In this document: piece after piece, positions 1-9,015 of the stretch
How the letters are laid out: every line of letters starts with the position of its first letter
Position numbering within the stretch: position 1 is the first letter of the stretch
From: an uncultured Paracoccaceae bacterium
GTDB taxonomy: Bacteria; Pseudomonadota; Alphaproteobacteria; Rhodobacterales; Rhodobacteraceae
DNA length: 64,000 nt
Assembly: GCA_947500775.1 (NCBI GenBank)
Contig: CANMTD010000001.1
Coordinates: forward strand, 992,001 to 1,056,000
Reading direction: 5' to 3'
Translations under genes and position numbers: made by a program
Notes under the pieces: generated by a model
What the model was told of the DNA's origin: nothing
The model's database searches: none
What the model saw: the letters and a program-made list of their open reading frames with translations, nothing else

Positions 1-2
1 AC

Positions 3-218
3 GTCTTCGAAGGCAAAGAGGTCAAAGGCCTGCCCCGGTTCACCTTGACCCGTGGCCATGTGGCGGTGCATGACGGCGAAATCCGCACGCAGGAAGGCCA
101 CGGCGCGTTTGTGAAACGGGCCCCCAACGGCACGGTCAACACCGCCCTGTCGAAATGGAAAGACCTGACCGCGCCACGGCCGGTAGAACGCACAGGCATC
201 CCGGCCAGCGGGGTGTAG
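3..218 (+). CDS. hydA: Dihydropyrimidinase (D-hydantoinase), C-terminal 71 residues only
   Basis: The gene enters from the left edge and ends at the TAG at 216-218. The readable tail contains TRGHVAVHDGEIRTQEGHG and then a proline-rich end, which matches the C-terminal beta domain of dihydropyrimidinases and D-hydantoinases. These are cytoplasmic zinc amidohydrolases that open dihydrouracil and dihydrothymine in the reductive pyrimidine pathway. The catalytic part lies outside the window. An ABC importer starts 25 bases later on the same strand, a pairing typical of pyrimidine-degradation operons. The family is well supported by the tail, but substrate specificity cannot be judged. Confidence 0.75.
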   Translation, partial: VFEGKEVKGLPRFTLTRGHVAVHDGEIRTQEGHGAFVKRAPNGTVNTALSKWKDLTAPRPVERTGIPASGV

Positions 219-243
219 ATAGAATGAAAACCAGGGGAAGAGC

Positions 244-1026
244 GTGACACAAACGCCAGTAATCCAAGCACAAAACCTTGATCTCACGTTTCAGACCAAC
301 GACGGGCCGATACATGCGCTGAAAGGCGTGGACCTGGAGATCGGCAAGGGTGAATTCGTCAGCTTCATCGGCCCGTCGGGCTGTGGCAAGACGACGTTCC
401 TGCGGGTGATCGCGGCTTTGGAACACCCCACCGGCGGCACCATCACCGTCAACGGCATGACCCCTGACGAGGCCCGCCAGAAACGCGCCTATGGCTATGT
501 GTTTCAGGCGGCCGGGCTGTACCCGTGGCGGACGATTGCGGGCAATATCAAACTGCCGCTTGAGATCATGGGATTTTCCAGGGCCGAACAGGAAGAACGT
601 GTAAAAAACGTCCTGCAACTGGTTGATCTGGAAGGGTTCGGCGGGAAATTCCCGTGGCAACTGTCGGGCGGCATGCAGCAACGGGCCAGCATCGCCCGGG
701 CGCTGGCCTTCGATGCCGATATCCTGTTGATGGACGAACCTTTCGGCGCGCTGGACGAAATCGTGCGCGACCATCTGAACGAACAGTTGCTGGCGCTGTG
801 GGCGCGCACCGAAAAGACCATCGGCTTTGTCACCCATTCGATCCCCGAGGCGGTTTACCTATCCACCAAGATCGTGGTGATGAGCCCGCGCCCCGGCCGG
901 ATCACCGATGTGATCGACAGCCCGCTGCCGCGCGAACGCCCGCTGGATATCCGCGACACGCCAGAGTTTCTGGAGGTCGCCCACCGGGTGCGCGAAGGGC
1001 TGCGGGCGGGGCATGCCTATGACTGA
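244..1026 (+). CDS. ABC transporter ATP-binding protein (NitT/TauT type)
   Basis: A 260-residue cytoplasmic ATPase of an importer. Walker A GPSGCGKT is at about residues 43-50, the signature LSGGMQQRASIARAL near 141 and Walker B LLMDEPFGALDE near 161. The D-loop region and the PRPGRI segment are typical of SsuB/TauB/ThiZ-like subunits. The start is a GTG at 244 preceded by a GGGGAAG ribosome site. It follows the dihydropyrimidinase gene and precedes two permease genes and a binding-protein gene, so the importer probably brings in a pyrimidine or a related compound. That substrate is inferred from context alone. Confidence 0.9.
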   Translation: MTQTPVIQAQNLDLTFQTNDGPIHALKGVDLEIGKGEFVSFIGPSGCGKTTFLRVIAALEHPTGGTITVNGMTPDEARQKRAYGYVFQAAGLYPWRTIAGNIKLPLEIMGFSRAEQEERVKNVLQLVDLEGFGGKFPWQLSGGMQQRASIARALAFDADILLMDEPFGALDEIVRDHLNEQLLALWARTEKTIGFVTHSIPEAVYLSTKIVVMSPRPGRITDVIDSPLPRERPLDIRDTPEFLEVAHRVREGLRAGHAYD

Positions 1027-1045
1027 AAACCGCCCGGCACATCCC

Positions 1046-1078
1046 GTACACATGGCGTACATACGTTGTACATACAGT
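1046..1078 (+). repeat. Three 11-bp direct repeats beginning GTACA
   Basis: In the 66-base gap between the ATPase and permease genes, GTACACATGGC, GTACATACGTT and GTACATACAGT begin at 1046, 1057 and 1068, an exact 11-base period (about one helical turn). Seen directly. The spacing suggests a protein-binding array or an mRNA element, but no known site was recognised. Confidence 0.5.
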
Positions 1079-1092
1079 TGTGAGGCCCCGCG

Positions 1093-1956
1093 ATGAGCCG
1101 CGCCTTGCCCGTTCTGACCGTCGTCGCCGCGATTCTGGCGCTGTGGTACGCCGCTGCGGTTTGGATGAATGCCACATGGACGCGGGATCAGGCCGAACGC
1201 GCCGGGGTGGAATTGTCGGTTTCCGACATTCTGACCGATACGATGGCGCAGGAACGCCCGGTGCTGCCCGCGCCGCATCAGGTGGTCACTGAGCTGTGGA
1301 ACACCACCGCCCGCAAGAAAGTCACCAGCAAGCGCAGCCTGGTGTTTCACGGCTGGATCACCCTCAGCGCCACCTTGCTGGGGTTCGCCATCGGCACCGG
1401 GGCGGGCATCCTGCTGGCCATCGGGATCGTGCACAACCGCGCCATGGACATGAGCGTGATGCCCTGGGCGATCGCCAGCCAGACGATCCCGATCCTGGCG
1501 ATTGCGCCGATGATCATCGTGGTGCTGAATTCGCTGGGCATTCAGGGGCTGGTGCCCAAGGCGATCATCAGCGCCTATCTGTCGTTCTTTCCGGTGGTCG
1601 TGGGCATGGTCAAAGGGCTGCGCAGCCCCGACGCGATGCAGTTGGACCTGATGCGCACCTATAACGCCAGCGGACGCGAAAGTTTCTGGAAGCTGCGGCT
1701 GCCCAGCTCGATGCCCTATCTGTTCACCTCGCTGAAAATCGGGATTGCGGCCTCATTGGTGGGGGCGATTGTCGGCGAACTGCCCACCGGGGCGATCCGG
1801 GGGCTGGGCGCGCGGATGCTGACCGGCAGCTATTACGGCCAGACCATCCAGATCTGGAGCGCGCTGTTCGCGGCGGCGATACTGGCGGCCTGTCTGGTGG
1901 GGATTGTCGGGGTGCTGCAACGGGTCACCCTGAAACGCATGGGGATGGACCAATGA
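1093..1956 (+). CDS. ABC transporter permease (BPD, NitT/TauT type)
   Basis: A 287-residue inner-membrane permease with an N-terminal membrane helix (about residues 5-25), a periplasmic stretch, and a binding-protein-dependent transport domain of five to six helices from about residue 90. The coupling-helix (EAA-like) region reads MRTYNASGRESFWKLRLP. A GTGAGG ribosome site lies upstream of the ATG. The stop overlaps the next permease start by four bases (ATGA), so the two permeases are translationally coupled and probably form a heterodimer over the ATPase encoded at 244. Confidence 0.88.
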   Translation: MSRALPVLTVVAAILALWYAAAVWMNATWTRDQAERAGVELSVSDILTDTMAQERPVLPAPHQVVTELWNTTARKKVTSKRSLVFHGWITLSATLLGFAIGTGAGILLAIGIVHNRAMDMSVMPWAIASQTIPILAIAPMIIVVLNSLGIQGLVPKAIISAYLSFFPVVVGMVKGLRSPDAMQLDLMRTYNASGRESFWKLRLPSSMPYLFTSLKIGIAASLVGAIVGELPTGAIRGLGARMLTGSYYGQTIQIWSALFAAAILAACLVGIVGVLQRVTLKRMGMDQ

Positions 1957-2801
1957 TCTGGGTTGTGGCGGCGTTGATCTTTTGGGCGGCCATGTTCTGG
2001 CTGAACATCCGCTTGTCCAAATCCGCACAATCGCACACCCGGGCCGTCCGGCTGTTGGTGCCCGCGATTTTTGGCATCACCATTCTGGTGGTCTGGGAAG
2101 GCGTGGTACGCGGGTTGAACGTGCCGGGCGTGATCCTGCCGCCGCCTTCGGCCATTGCGGCGCGGATATCCACGTCGCTGCCGGTGCTGTGGGCGGATTT
2201 CGTGCAGACCTTCGTCAAGGGCGCGTTAAGCGGCTATGTGATCGGCTGCGGCGCGGCGGTGCTGGTGGCGGTGGCCATCGACCGGTCGCCGTTCCTGCAA
2301 AAGGGGCTGTTGCCCGTCGGCAATTTCATCGCGGCCCTGCCGATCATCGGCACCGCGCCCATTCTGGTGATGTGGTTCGGGTTCGACTGGCAATCCAAGG
2401 CCGCCGTGGTGGTGGTGATGGTGTTTTTCCCGGTGCTGGTGAACACGGTGCAGGGGCTGGCGGCGGCCAGCGCGATGCAGCGCGACCTGATGCACACCTA
2501 TTCTGCCAGCTATTGGCAGACGCTGTTCAAACTGCGCTTGCCTGCGGCGATGCCTTTCATCTTTAATGGGCTGAAAATTGCAACAACCCTTGCGCTGATC
2601 GGCGCAATTGTGGCCGAATTCTTCGGCTCGCCGATCAAAGGCATGGGGTTCCGGATTTCGACCGAGGTCGGGCGGCTGGGGCTGGATATGGTCTGGGCTG
2701 AAATCACGGTGGCGGCTTTGGCGGGATCGGCGTTTTACGGGCTGGTCGCGGCCATGGAAAAGGGGGTGACCTTCTGGCACCCCTCACAAAGACGATCATA
2801 A
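1953..2801 (+). CDS. ABC transporter permease (BPD), second subunit
   Basis: A 282-residue inner-membrane permease, paralogous to the preceding one. It has two N-terminal helices, then the transport domain, with the coupling segment MHTYSASYWQTLFKLRLP around residue 180. Two different permeases in one NitT/TauT cluster with a THI5-like binding protein is the arrangement seen in several pyrimidine and riboflavin importer operons of alphaproteobacteria. The start overlaps the upstream gene by ATGA. A strong AAGGAGG ribosome site for the next gene begins just after the stop. Confidence 0.88.
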   Translation: MIWVVAALIFWAAMFWLNIRLSKSAQSHTRAVRLLVPAIFGITILVVWEGVVRGLNVPGVILPPPSAIAARISTSLPVLWADFVQTFVKGALSGYVIGCGAAVLVAVAIDRSPFLQKGLLPVGNFIAALPIIGTAPILVMWFGFDWQSKAAVVVVMVFFPVLVNTVQGLAAASAMQRDLMHTYSASYWQTLFKLRLPAAMPFIFNGLKIATTLALIGAIVAEFFGSPIKGMGFRISTEVGRLGLDMVWAEITVAALAGSAFYGLVAAMEKGVTFWHPSQRRS

Positions 2802-2826
2802 ACGACAACAACAAGGAGGTTCAAAA

Positions 2827-3816
2827 ATGAACAAGCTACTGACAAGCGCCCTGGCGGGGGCATTGGCGTTGGGGGCGGGGGTTGCCCAGGCCGCCGACGA
2901 TCTGACATTGCAATTGAAATGGGTCACGCAGGCGCAGTTTGCGGGCTATTACGTGGCGCTGGAAAAAGGGTTCTATGGCGAAGAGGACCTGAACGTCACC
3001 ATCAAACCGGGCGGCCCCGATATCGCGCCGACGCAGGTGGTTGCGGGCGGCGGCGCCGATGTGGTGATCGACTGGATGCCTTCGGCGCTGGCGGCCCGCG
3101 AAAAGGGGTTGCCGCTGGTCAATATCGCGCAGCCTTTCAAATCCTCGGGCATGATGCTGACCTGCCGCAAGGATACCGGCATCACCTCGCCCGCCGATTT
3201 CCCGGGCAAGACGCTGGGCGTGTGGTTCTTCGGCAATGAATACCCGTTCCTGAGCTGGATGAGCCAGCTGGGCGTGGCGACCGACGGGTCCGACGGCGGG
3301 GTGACCGTGCTGAAACAGGGGTTCAACGTGGACCCGATCCTGCAGAAACAGGCCGATTGCGTATCGACCATGACCTATAACGAATACTGGCAGATCATCG
3401 ATGCCGGCATTTCGGCGGATGAGCTGATCACCTTCAAATACGAAGATCAGGGCGTCGCGACACTGGAAGACGGGCTGTATGTGCTGGAAGACAAACTGGC
3501 GGACCCGGCCGAGGTGGACAAGCTGGCGCGCTTCGTCAAGGCGTCGATGAAGGGCTGGAAATACGCCGAGGCCCACCCGGATGAGGCGGCCGAGATCGTG
3601 CTGGAATACGACGAAACCGGCGCCCAGACCGAAAAGCACCAGAAACGGATGATGGGCGAGGTGGCCAAGCTGACCGCGGGCAGCAACGGCGCGCTGGACC
3701 CGGCGGATTACGAACGCACGGTGGCGTCGCTGTTGTCGGGCGGGTCGGACCCGGTGATTTCCAAGGCGCCCGAAGGGGCCTGGACCCACGCGATCACCGA
3801 TGCCGCGTTGAAATGA
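2827..3816 (+). CDS. ABC transporter substrate-binding protein (NMT1/THI5-like)
   Basis: A 329-residue periplasmic binding protein. Residues 1-22 form a Sec signal peptide ending AQAA. The mature start, LTLQLKWVTQAQFAGYYVA, is characteristic of the NMT1/THI5 family, which binds pyrimidine-like ligands such as HMP, formylaminopyrimidine and riboflavin. The ribosome site AAGGAGG is very strong, fitting high expression of a binding protein. It is the last gene of the importer operon and is followed by a good terminator. With dihydropyrimidinase as the lead neighbour, a pyrimidine or dihydropyrimidine ligand is likely but not shown. Confidence 0.87.
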   Translation: MNKLLTSALAGALALGAGVAQAADDLTLQLKWVTQAQFAGYYVALEKGFYGEEDLNVTIKPGGPDIAPTQVVAGGGADVVIDWMPSALAAREKGLPLVNIAQPFKSSGMMLTCRKDTGITSPADFPGKTLGVWFFGNEYPFLSWMSQLGVATDGSDGGVTVLKQGFNVDPILQKQADCVSTMTYNEYWQIIDAGISADELITFKYEDQGVATLEDGLYVLEDKLADPAEVDKLARFVKASMKGWKYAEAHPDEAAEIVLEYDETGAQTEKHQKRMMGEVAKLTAGSNGALDPADYERTVASLLSGGSDPVISKAPEGAWTHAITDAALK

Positions 3817-3842
3817 TGCGCGGCCCTTAGGGGCTGGCAATA

Positions 3843-3877
3843 GGCACGCGCTTTGCACAAAGGCGCGTGCCTTTTTT
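3843..3877 (+). terminator. Rho-independent terminator of the importer operon
   Basis: A 9-bp perfect stem (GGCACGCGC at 3843-3851 with GCGCGTGCC at 3863-3871) is followed by six T. It lies 27 bases after the binding-protein stop. Confidence 0.9.
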
Positions 3878-4140
3878 GTGTATGGACCGGCGATTCGGGA
3901 CCCGGGGATTTGCTGTGTAAAACCGTGGTTTTTGGCAAGATCATGGGCAAACCCAAGCGATGGACGGGCCGGACTATGGCGCGCGCGCCTTATTGCGAAC
4001 ACAATCACAGGTGAATTGCGGCAACAATTTGACATTTTGGACGGTGCGGCGGGCATCCCCGTTTTTTTGTTGATTTTTTAGGGCTTATGGGCGACTCCGA
4101 AACAAAGTTTATTATATCTTAACGGTACCAAGAGGCCGCT
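3878..4140. other. Intergenic leader before the VPLPA-CTERM gene
   Basis: About 260 bases with no convincing coding frame. It becomes AT-rich from about 4070 (TTTTTTGTTGATTTTTTAG, then TTTATTATATCTTAAC). This probably holds the promoter of the next gene, whose ribosome site AAGAGG is at 4129-4134. No operator was recognised. Confidence 0.4.
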
Positions 4141-4773
4141 ATGTTTTTGAAAACGCTTATTGCTGGAACTACGGCGCTGTTGTTGTCGGCCCCCGCGCAG
4201 GCCGCGACTGTTTCCACATCGTTCATCGCCGGTTTTGTGGATGCCGTGTCGACCGACACATCGGTGTTCGACTTCACCCAGTTTCAAATCGGCGAACGTG
4301 TGCGTATGGATCTGACCATCGAAGACTCGGGTTTCGACTTCGCAAGCAGCCCGACGGAGGGTTTCTTTCGCGACCTCACGGCGACCCTGTCGCTGGTCGG
4401 GGTGCGGTCCGGGACCGTTCTGGCGCTGTCCGATGGCGCGAAGGTTCGTGCCGATTCCGTTACCAATCGGATGTCCATCGATTCAGCCTTGGGCAGCCCG
4501 ACCGCGGACAGCCCGCTGATCCTGAAAAATGCGATTGATTTCCAATTCGACTCGCCGATCCTGAGCGATGCGAACAGCCTGGCGGCCATTCTGGCCGATG
4601 TTGTTCTGGATCTTGATCAGGTTGATCGCCACAGCATCAACTTCTTTACCTCAATAGACGGCGAAAAAGCCGGACTGTGGCTGGCGGCTGTACCGCTGCC
4701 TGCAAGCGGTCTGCTGCTGATTGGTACCCTTGGTTTGTTTGGTGTTGGTAAACGTCGGGCGAAAGCCGCGTAA
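4141..4773 (+). CDS. VPLPA-CTERM sorting domain-containing surface protein
   Basis: A 210-residue secreted protein. Residues 1-21 form a signal peptide (LLLSAPAQAA). The C-terminus (184-210) is a textbook VPLPA-CTERM signal: VPLPASG, a hydrophobic helix LLLIGTLGLFGVG, then the basic tail KRRAKAA. Such tails are recognised by an exosortase and mark proteins for processing at the envelope, often in exopolysaccharide-producing bacteria. The middle domain (TSFIAGFVDAV, then VRMDLTIEDSG) is beta-rich and I cannot assign it to a family. No exosortase gene is in the window. It stands alone between two terminators. Confidence 0.85.
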   Translation: MFLKTLIAGTTALLLSAPAQAATVSTSFIAGFVDAVSTDTSVFDFTQFQIGERVRMDLTIEDSGFDFASSPTEGFFRDLTATLSLVGVRSGTVLALSDGAKVRADSVTNRMSIDSALGSPTADSPLILKNAIDFQFDSPILSDANSLAAILADVVLDLDQVDRHSINFFTSIDGEKAGLWLAAVPLPASGLLLIGTLGLFGVGKRRAKAA

Positions 4774-4807
4774 CCGTTCCCTCCGAAGGTTTGACGTTAC
4801 ATTAAAA

Positions 4808-4835
4808 GGGCCGGTGTTTCGCACCGGCCCTTTTT
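4808..4835 (+). terminator. Rho-independent terminator of the VPLPA-CTERM gene
   Basis: Perfect 9-bp stem GGGCCGGTG (4808-4816) with CACCGGCCC (4822-4830), loop TTTCG, then five T. An A-run just before the stem could let it work in both directions. Confidence 0.92.
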
Positions 4836-4947
4836 GTTTGTGTCGCAGGATGACCCGACGTCAGGGGACGTTCCCGGGTTTGACCGGTGTCAAGGTCCAT
4901 GCAATCGTGAATTGCTACACATTCCCGTGAGTTCAAAAAAGGAGCAG

Positions 4948-5109
4948 ATGATGTATGTAGTCAAACCCCTTGCCAAGGTCCTGGCGGGCAGCCTGATGGT
5001 TGCCATGCTGTTGGGATGTACCGAGACATTGGAAGAGGAGATCGGCGAATGCGAGCCGGGCGTGGCCGACATCAGCACATCCATGCCGGATCTGCCCGCG
5101 GGCTGCTGA
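4948..5109 (+). CDS. Small lipoprotein, 53 residues, function unknown
   Basis: A very short gene. Residues 5-22 form a hydrophobic signal ending in the lipobox MLLGC (cysteine at residue 23 of the longer form). The mature part is about 30 residues, acidic, with two more cysteines (IGECEPG and the terminal AGC). It should be an envelope-anchored entericidin-like or hypothetical lipoprotein. Two adjacent ATG codons (4948 and 4951) follow AAAAAAGGAG. The second has the better spacing, so the protein may be 52 residues. No family was recognised beyond lipoprotein. Confidence 0.7.
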   Translation: MMYVVKPLAKVLAGSLMVAMLLGCTETLEEEIGECEPGVADISTSMPDLPAGC

Positions 5110-5112
5110 ACC

Positions 5113-5141
5113 AAAAAAGGGCCGATCCCAAGGATCGGCCC
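5113..5141 (-). terminator. Terminator of the LIV-type importer operon (minus strand)
   Basis: A 10-bp perfect stem, GGGCCGATCC (5119-5128) with GGATCGGCCC (5132-5141). Read on the minus strand, the stem is followed by six T (complement of AAAAAA at 5113-5118). On the plus strand the T-run is poor, so it chiefly serves the minus-strand operon. Confidence 0.85.
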
Positions 5142-5185
5142 GTATCATGTTTTGACGGGGCAGGGCGCCCCGGAGGCATAGGCGC

Positions 5186-5941
5186 CTAGATCGCCAGATA
5201 TTCGGCGCGCAGCTCTTCGTTTTCCAGAACCTCGGCGGCGGTTCCGTCGAACACCACCTGACCGATGTCCAGAATGACGGCGCGGTCGGCCAGTTGCAGC
5301 GCCCGCACGGCGTTCTGTTCGACGATGATCGTGGTCATGCCCAGTTCCTTGACGTGGATCAGGGTCTTTTCGATCTCGTCCACGATCACGGGCGCCAGCC
5401 CTTCGTAGGGTTCATCCAGCAACAGCACCTTGATGTCGCGGGCCAGCGCGCGGGCGATGGCTAGCATCTGCTGTTCGCCGCCCGACAGGGTCACGCCCTC
5501 TTGCTTGCGGCGTTCGCCAAGGCGCGGGAACAGTTCGTACAGCCGTTCCAGCGACCAGCCGACGGGTTCGACGATCTGCGCCAGTTGCAGGTTTTCCTCG
5601 ACCGTCAGGCCGGGGATGATCCGGCGGTCTTCGGGGACAAGGCCCAGACCGGCGACGGCGGCCTGATGGCTGGACATCGTGTGCAGCGGCTGGTGATCCA
5701 GCCAGATCTCGCCGTGGGTGACCTGCGGGTCGCCCAGACGGGCGATGGCCCGGAGGGTCGAGGTTTTGCCCGCACCGTTGCGGCCCAGCAGCGCAAGGAT
5801 TTCGCCTTCGTGGACGTTAAAGTCCACGCCCTGAACGATATAGCTTTCACCATAGTAGGCGTGCATATCCCAGACCGAAAGAAAGGCGGGGGCGGTGGCG
5901 GCCTGATTGGCGTTTTTGCCGAAATCGGGTTTGACGTTCAT
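5186..5941 (-). CDS. livF: LIV-type ABC transporter ATP-binding protein LivF
   Basis: A 251-residue ATPase of the branched-chain/amide importer family. It has Walker A GRNGAGKTST, signature LSGGEQQMLAIARAL and Walker B LLLDEPYEGLAP, where the EPYEGLAP variant is typical of LivF/UrtE rather than LivG. The first 20 residues form an extra N-terminal lead that LivF proteins often lack. It is the last gene of the minus-strand order binding protein, livH, livM, livG, livF, and ends 45 bases before a terminator. Confidence 0.9.
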   Translation of the reverse strand: MNVKPDFGKNANQAATAPAFLSVWDMHAYYGESYIVQGVDFNVHEGEILALLGRNGAGKTSTLRAIARLGDPQVTHGEIWLDHQPLHTMSSHQAAVAGLGLVPEDRRIIPGLTVEENLQLAQIVEPVGWSLERLYELFPRLGERRKQEGVTLSGGEQQMLAIARALARDIKVLLLDEPYEGLAPVIVDEIEKTLIHVKELGMTTIIVEQNAVRALQLADRAVILDIGQVVFDGTAAEVLENEELRAEYLAI

Positions 5942-5953
5942 CTTGGCTCTCCG

Positions 5954-6712
5954 TTAATGCGCTGTTTCGCCGAGATAGGCTTCGCGGACCTTCGGGTGGC
6001 CCTTGATGTTTTCCGGCGTATCCTCGACCAGGGGGGTGCCCTGCGCCAGAACGGTGATCCGGTCGGCCAGCGAAAACACCACATGCATGTCGTGTTCGAT
6101 GATCGCCATGGTGATGTCGCGCTCTTGCTTGATCTGCTTCAGCAGGTCGATGGTGTTGTTGGTATCGGCCCGCGCCATGCCGGCGGTGGGTTCGTCCAGC
6201 AACAGCAGCTTGGGTTCCTGCACCAGACACATCGCCATTTCCAGCCGCCGCTTGTCGCCGCGCGACAGGGATGCCGAATGCATGTGCCGTTTGTCCTGCA
6301 TGTTGACGTCTTCCAGGATCTGTTCGGCGCGCGCCACGATGTCGGCCTGTCCGAAGACCGAGCTGAAGGCGTTCAACTCGAACGCGCCGTCGCGTTTGGC
6401 AAAGCAGGGGATCATCACGTTTTCCATGACCGTCAGGTCGCCGAAAATCTCGGGCGTCTGAAAGACACGGCTGATGCCCATCTGGTTGATCTCATGCGGT
6501 TTGCGCCCCAGCACCGACTGGCCGTCGAACATCACCGATCCGGTATCCGGGATCAGCTTGCCCACAAGGCAGTTCAGCAGGGTGGATTTACCGGCACCGT
6601 TCGGCCCGATGATGGCGTGCACGCTGTTTTCGGCCACGCTGAGGTTCACATCCCCCAGCGCCTGCAGACCACCAAAGCGTTTACCGACGCCCTTGACCTC
6701 AAGAATTCCCAT
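5954..6712 (-). CDS. livG: LIV-type ABC transporter ATP-binding protein LivG
   Basis: A 252-residue ATPase. Walker A is IGPNGAGKSTLLNCL, followed by the GKRFGGLQAL lead characteristic of LivG. The signature region reads LSRGDKRRLEMAMCL, where LSRG replaces the usual LSGG and DKRRLE replaces the usual QQR-like residues. This variant is seen in several LivG/UrtD branches. Walker B is LLLLDEPTAGM. The C-terminus has the GTPLVEDTPENI segment of LivG. It pairs with LivF to power the livH/livM channel and sits 12 bases upstream of livF. Confidence 0.9.
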   Translation of the reverse strand: MGILEVKGVGKRFGGLQALGDVNLSVAENSVHAIIGPNGAGKSTLLNCLVGKLIPDTGSVMFDGQSVLGRKPHEINQMGISRVFQTPEIFGDLTVMENVMIPCFAKRDGAFELNAFSSVFGQADIVARAEQILEDVNMQDKRHMHSASLSRGDKRRLEMAMCLVQEPKLLLLDEPTAGMARADTNNTIDLLKQIKQERDITMAIIEHDMHVVFSLADRITVLAQGTPLVEDTPENIKGHPKVREAYLGETAH

Positions 6713-6725
6713 CTGTCAGTCCTCC

Positions 6726-7946
6726 TTATTCGGCCACGTGGGGCGTTTGTTTCGGGTGATGTTCGGCATCGCCGCCGTCTGATTTCTTGGATTTGCGGCT
6801 GAACAGTTTGCCGATCCGCTGGCCACCTTCGATCAGGCCACCGGGCAGGAAGATCACGACCGCCATGAACATCAGACCCAGCGTCAGGTGCCAGCCCTTG
6901 CCCACGAAGGGGTGGACGATGGTGACGATGAAATCCTCAAGCCCGTCGGGCATGAAGCCGAACCAGCCGTGCAGAACGCTGTCGTTGATCTTCGAAAAGA
7001 TGTTTTCGAAGTATTTGATGAAACCTGCGCCCAGGATCGGACCCAGCAGGGTGCCCGCACCGCCAAGGATGGTCATCAGAACCACCTCGCCGCTTGCGGT
7101 CCACTGCATCCGCTCGGCCCCGGCCAGCGGGTCCATCGAGGCCAGCAGGCCACCGGCCAGACCGGCATACATGCCCGAGATGACAAAGGCCGCCAGCGTA
7201 TAGGGACGCGTGTTCAGGCCGGTATAGTTCATCCGGTGCTGGTTGGATTTCACCGCCCGCAGCATCATGCCAAAGGGCGAGCGGAAGATGCGCACCGACA
7301 GATAGAAGGACAGCAGCATCAGGATCGCGCACAGGTAGTAGCCGGTGTTGAACTGGAACAGCCAGGGGCCGAGGTCCATTTCAAAGGTCGACCGCATTTC
7401 CATGCCGAACAGGTTGGTCACCGGGATCGATCCGTCCGCCGTCTGGCTGACGCCCAGAACGCGCGGGTCGTTCAGCGTCAGCTGCAACCCTGTTTCACCA
7501 TTGGTGATCGGGGTCAGAACCGAATAGGCCAGGTTGAACGACATCTGCGCGAAGGCCAGCGTCAGGATCGAGAAATAGATGCCCGACCGCCGCAGCGAGA
7601 CAAAGCCGATGACCAGGCTGAACAGCCCCGCCACGATGACCGACAACAGGATCGCCGGCACCACGTTCATCGACAGCAGTTTGAACATCCACACCGCCGA
7701 ATAGCTGCCCACACCCAGAAAGGCCGCGTGACCGAAGGAAAGATAGCCGGTCAGGCCGAACAGGATGTTGAACCCGATCGCGAAGATCCCGAAGATCACG
7801 AAGCGCTGCATCAGGTCGGGATAGCCCGCGTTGAACTGAGCCATCGCGCTGTCCGCGGGGAAGGGGTTCAGGATGAAGGGGGCGAGCAGTGCCAGAGCGC
7901 CTACGATCAGCAGCAGTGACATGTCTTTTTTGTTGAGACCAAGCAT
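6726..7946 (-). CDS. livM: LIV-type ABC transporter permease LivM
   Basis: A 406-residue inner-membrane permease with eight or more hydrophobic helices and the conserved family stretch [16 protein letters not shown] near residue 68. It is longer than many LivM proteins because of a roughly 55-residue insert (about 165-220) between helices and a charged cytoplasmic tail rich in K, S and H at the end. A GGAGGATTAAG ribosome site precedes the ATG at 7946. It lies five bases after the livH stop in the operon. Confidence 0.9.
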   Translation of the reverse strand: MLGLNKKDMSLLLIVGALALLAPFILNPFPADSAMAQFNAGYPDLMQRFVIFGIFAIGFNILFGLTGYLSFGHAAFLGVGSYSAVWMFKLLSMNVVPAILLSVIVAGLFSLVIGFVSLRRSGIYFSILTLAFAQMSFNLAYSVLTPITNGETGLQLTLNDPRVLGVSQTADGSIPVTNLFGMEMRSTFEMDLGPWLFQFNTGYYLCAILMLLSFYLSVRIFRSPFGMMLRAVKSNQHRMNYTGLNTRPYTLAAFVISGMYAGLAGGLLASMDPLAGAERMQWTASGEVVLMTILGGAGTLLGPILGAGFIKYFENIFSKINDSVLHGWFGFMPDGLEDFIVTIVHPFVGKGWHLTLGLMFMAVVIFLPGGLIEGGQRIGKLFSRKSKKSDGGDAEHHPKQTPHVAE

Positions 7947-7950
7947 GTTC

Positions 7951-8982
7951 TTAATCCTCCATCACGCCTTTGCGACCCATCAGGCCACGGGGGCGGGTCA
8001 GCAGGATGATAATTGCAACCAGATAGATGATGATCTGGTCGATGCCGGGGATGATTGATTTCACTTCGTTCATCGAAGCAAAGCTTTCCAGAATGCCCAG
8101 CATGAAGCCGGCCAGAACCGCGCCGGGCAGGCTGCCCATGCCGCCGACAACCACGACGACGAAGCTGAGAACAAGGAAATCCATCCCCATGTGATAATTG
8201 GGCGAATTGATCGGCGCATACATCACCCCGGCCAGACCGGCCACGGCGGCGGCGATGCCGAACATGATTGTGAACCGCTTGTCGATGTTGATGCCCAGCA
8301 GACCCACGGTTTCACGGTCGGCCATACCGGCGCGCACCACCATGCCGAAGGTGGTGAACTGCAGGAAGGCGAAGACTGCGCCGATGATCACGGCCGCAAA
8401 TCCGAAATAGACCAGCCGCCAGTAGGGGTAGATGATCGCGTTGGGATCGAACCCCAGCAGCACGCCGAAGTCGAACGATCCGCGGAACACATCCGGGGCA
8501 GGGGTCGGGATCGGGTTGGCGCCGTAGAAATACTTGATCACTTCCTGCAACACGATCGCCAGACCGAAGGTCACCAGGATCTGGTCGGCGTGGGGCCGTT
8601 TGTAGAAGTGTTTGATCAGGCCGCGTTCCATGATGAAGCCGATGGAGATCATGATCGGAATGGCAAAGAGAATGGCCAGCGGAACCGCCCAGTCGATGAT
8701 TGCGCCGCCCGCCTCGGGGCCGAACCAGCTTTCGACATAGGGGGTTTTGACCTTCAGCGGGTTGCCCAGAAAATCCTTCTGGGTTTCATCCACGACCTCA
8801 TACGACAGGGTCAGGATTTTGCTGAGCGTCACGGCACAGAACGAACCGATCATGAACAAGGCGCCATGGGCGAAGTTCACAACGCCCAGCGTGCCGAAGA
8901 TTAGTGTCAGGCCGAGGGCGATCAGCGCATAGGCTGAGCCCTTATCAAGGCCATTGAGAATTTGAAGAAGGATCGCGTCCAT
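7951..8982 (-). CDS. livH: LIV-type ABC transporter permease LivH
   Basis: A 343-residue permease with the N-terminal family signature [19 protein letters not shown] and [12 protein letters not shown]. The start is placed at the ATG at 8982 because GGTGGGAACG lies just upstream and the family normally begins MDA/MEA-ILLQ. An upstream in-frame start at 9039 would read through two intergenic hairpins. As in LivM, an insert (about 58-90, containing [18 protein letters not shown]) enlarges a loop. This is common in importers of amides or other non-amino-acid ligands. Confidence 0.88.
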   Translation of the reverse strand: MDAILLQILNGLDKGSAYALIALGLTLIFGTLGVVNFAHGALFMIGSFCAVTLSKILTLSYEVVDETQKDFLGNPLKVKTPYVESWFGPEAGGAIIDWAVPLAILFAIPIMISIGFIMERGLIKHFYKRPHADQILVTFGLAIVLQEVIKYFYGANPIPTPAPDVFRGSFDFGVLLGFDPNAIIYPYWRLVYFGFAAVIIGAVFAFLQFTTFGMVVRAGMADRETVGLLGINIDKRFTIMFGIAAAVAGLAGVMYAPINSPNYHMGMDFLVLSFVVVVVGGMGSLPGAVLAGFMLGILESFASMNEVKSIIPGIDQIIIYLVAIIILLTRPRGLMGRKGVMED

Positions 8983-9015
8983 CGTTCCCACCCGTTCCTG
9001 TATTTGGGGGCAAAG

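Noticed and set aside
2836-4056. 406-codon open frame on the minus strand
   Set aside because: It is antisense to the binding-protein gene with its signal peptide, and it runs through the terminator at 3843-3877.
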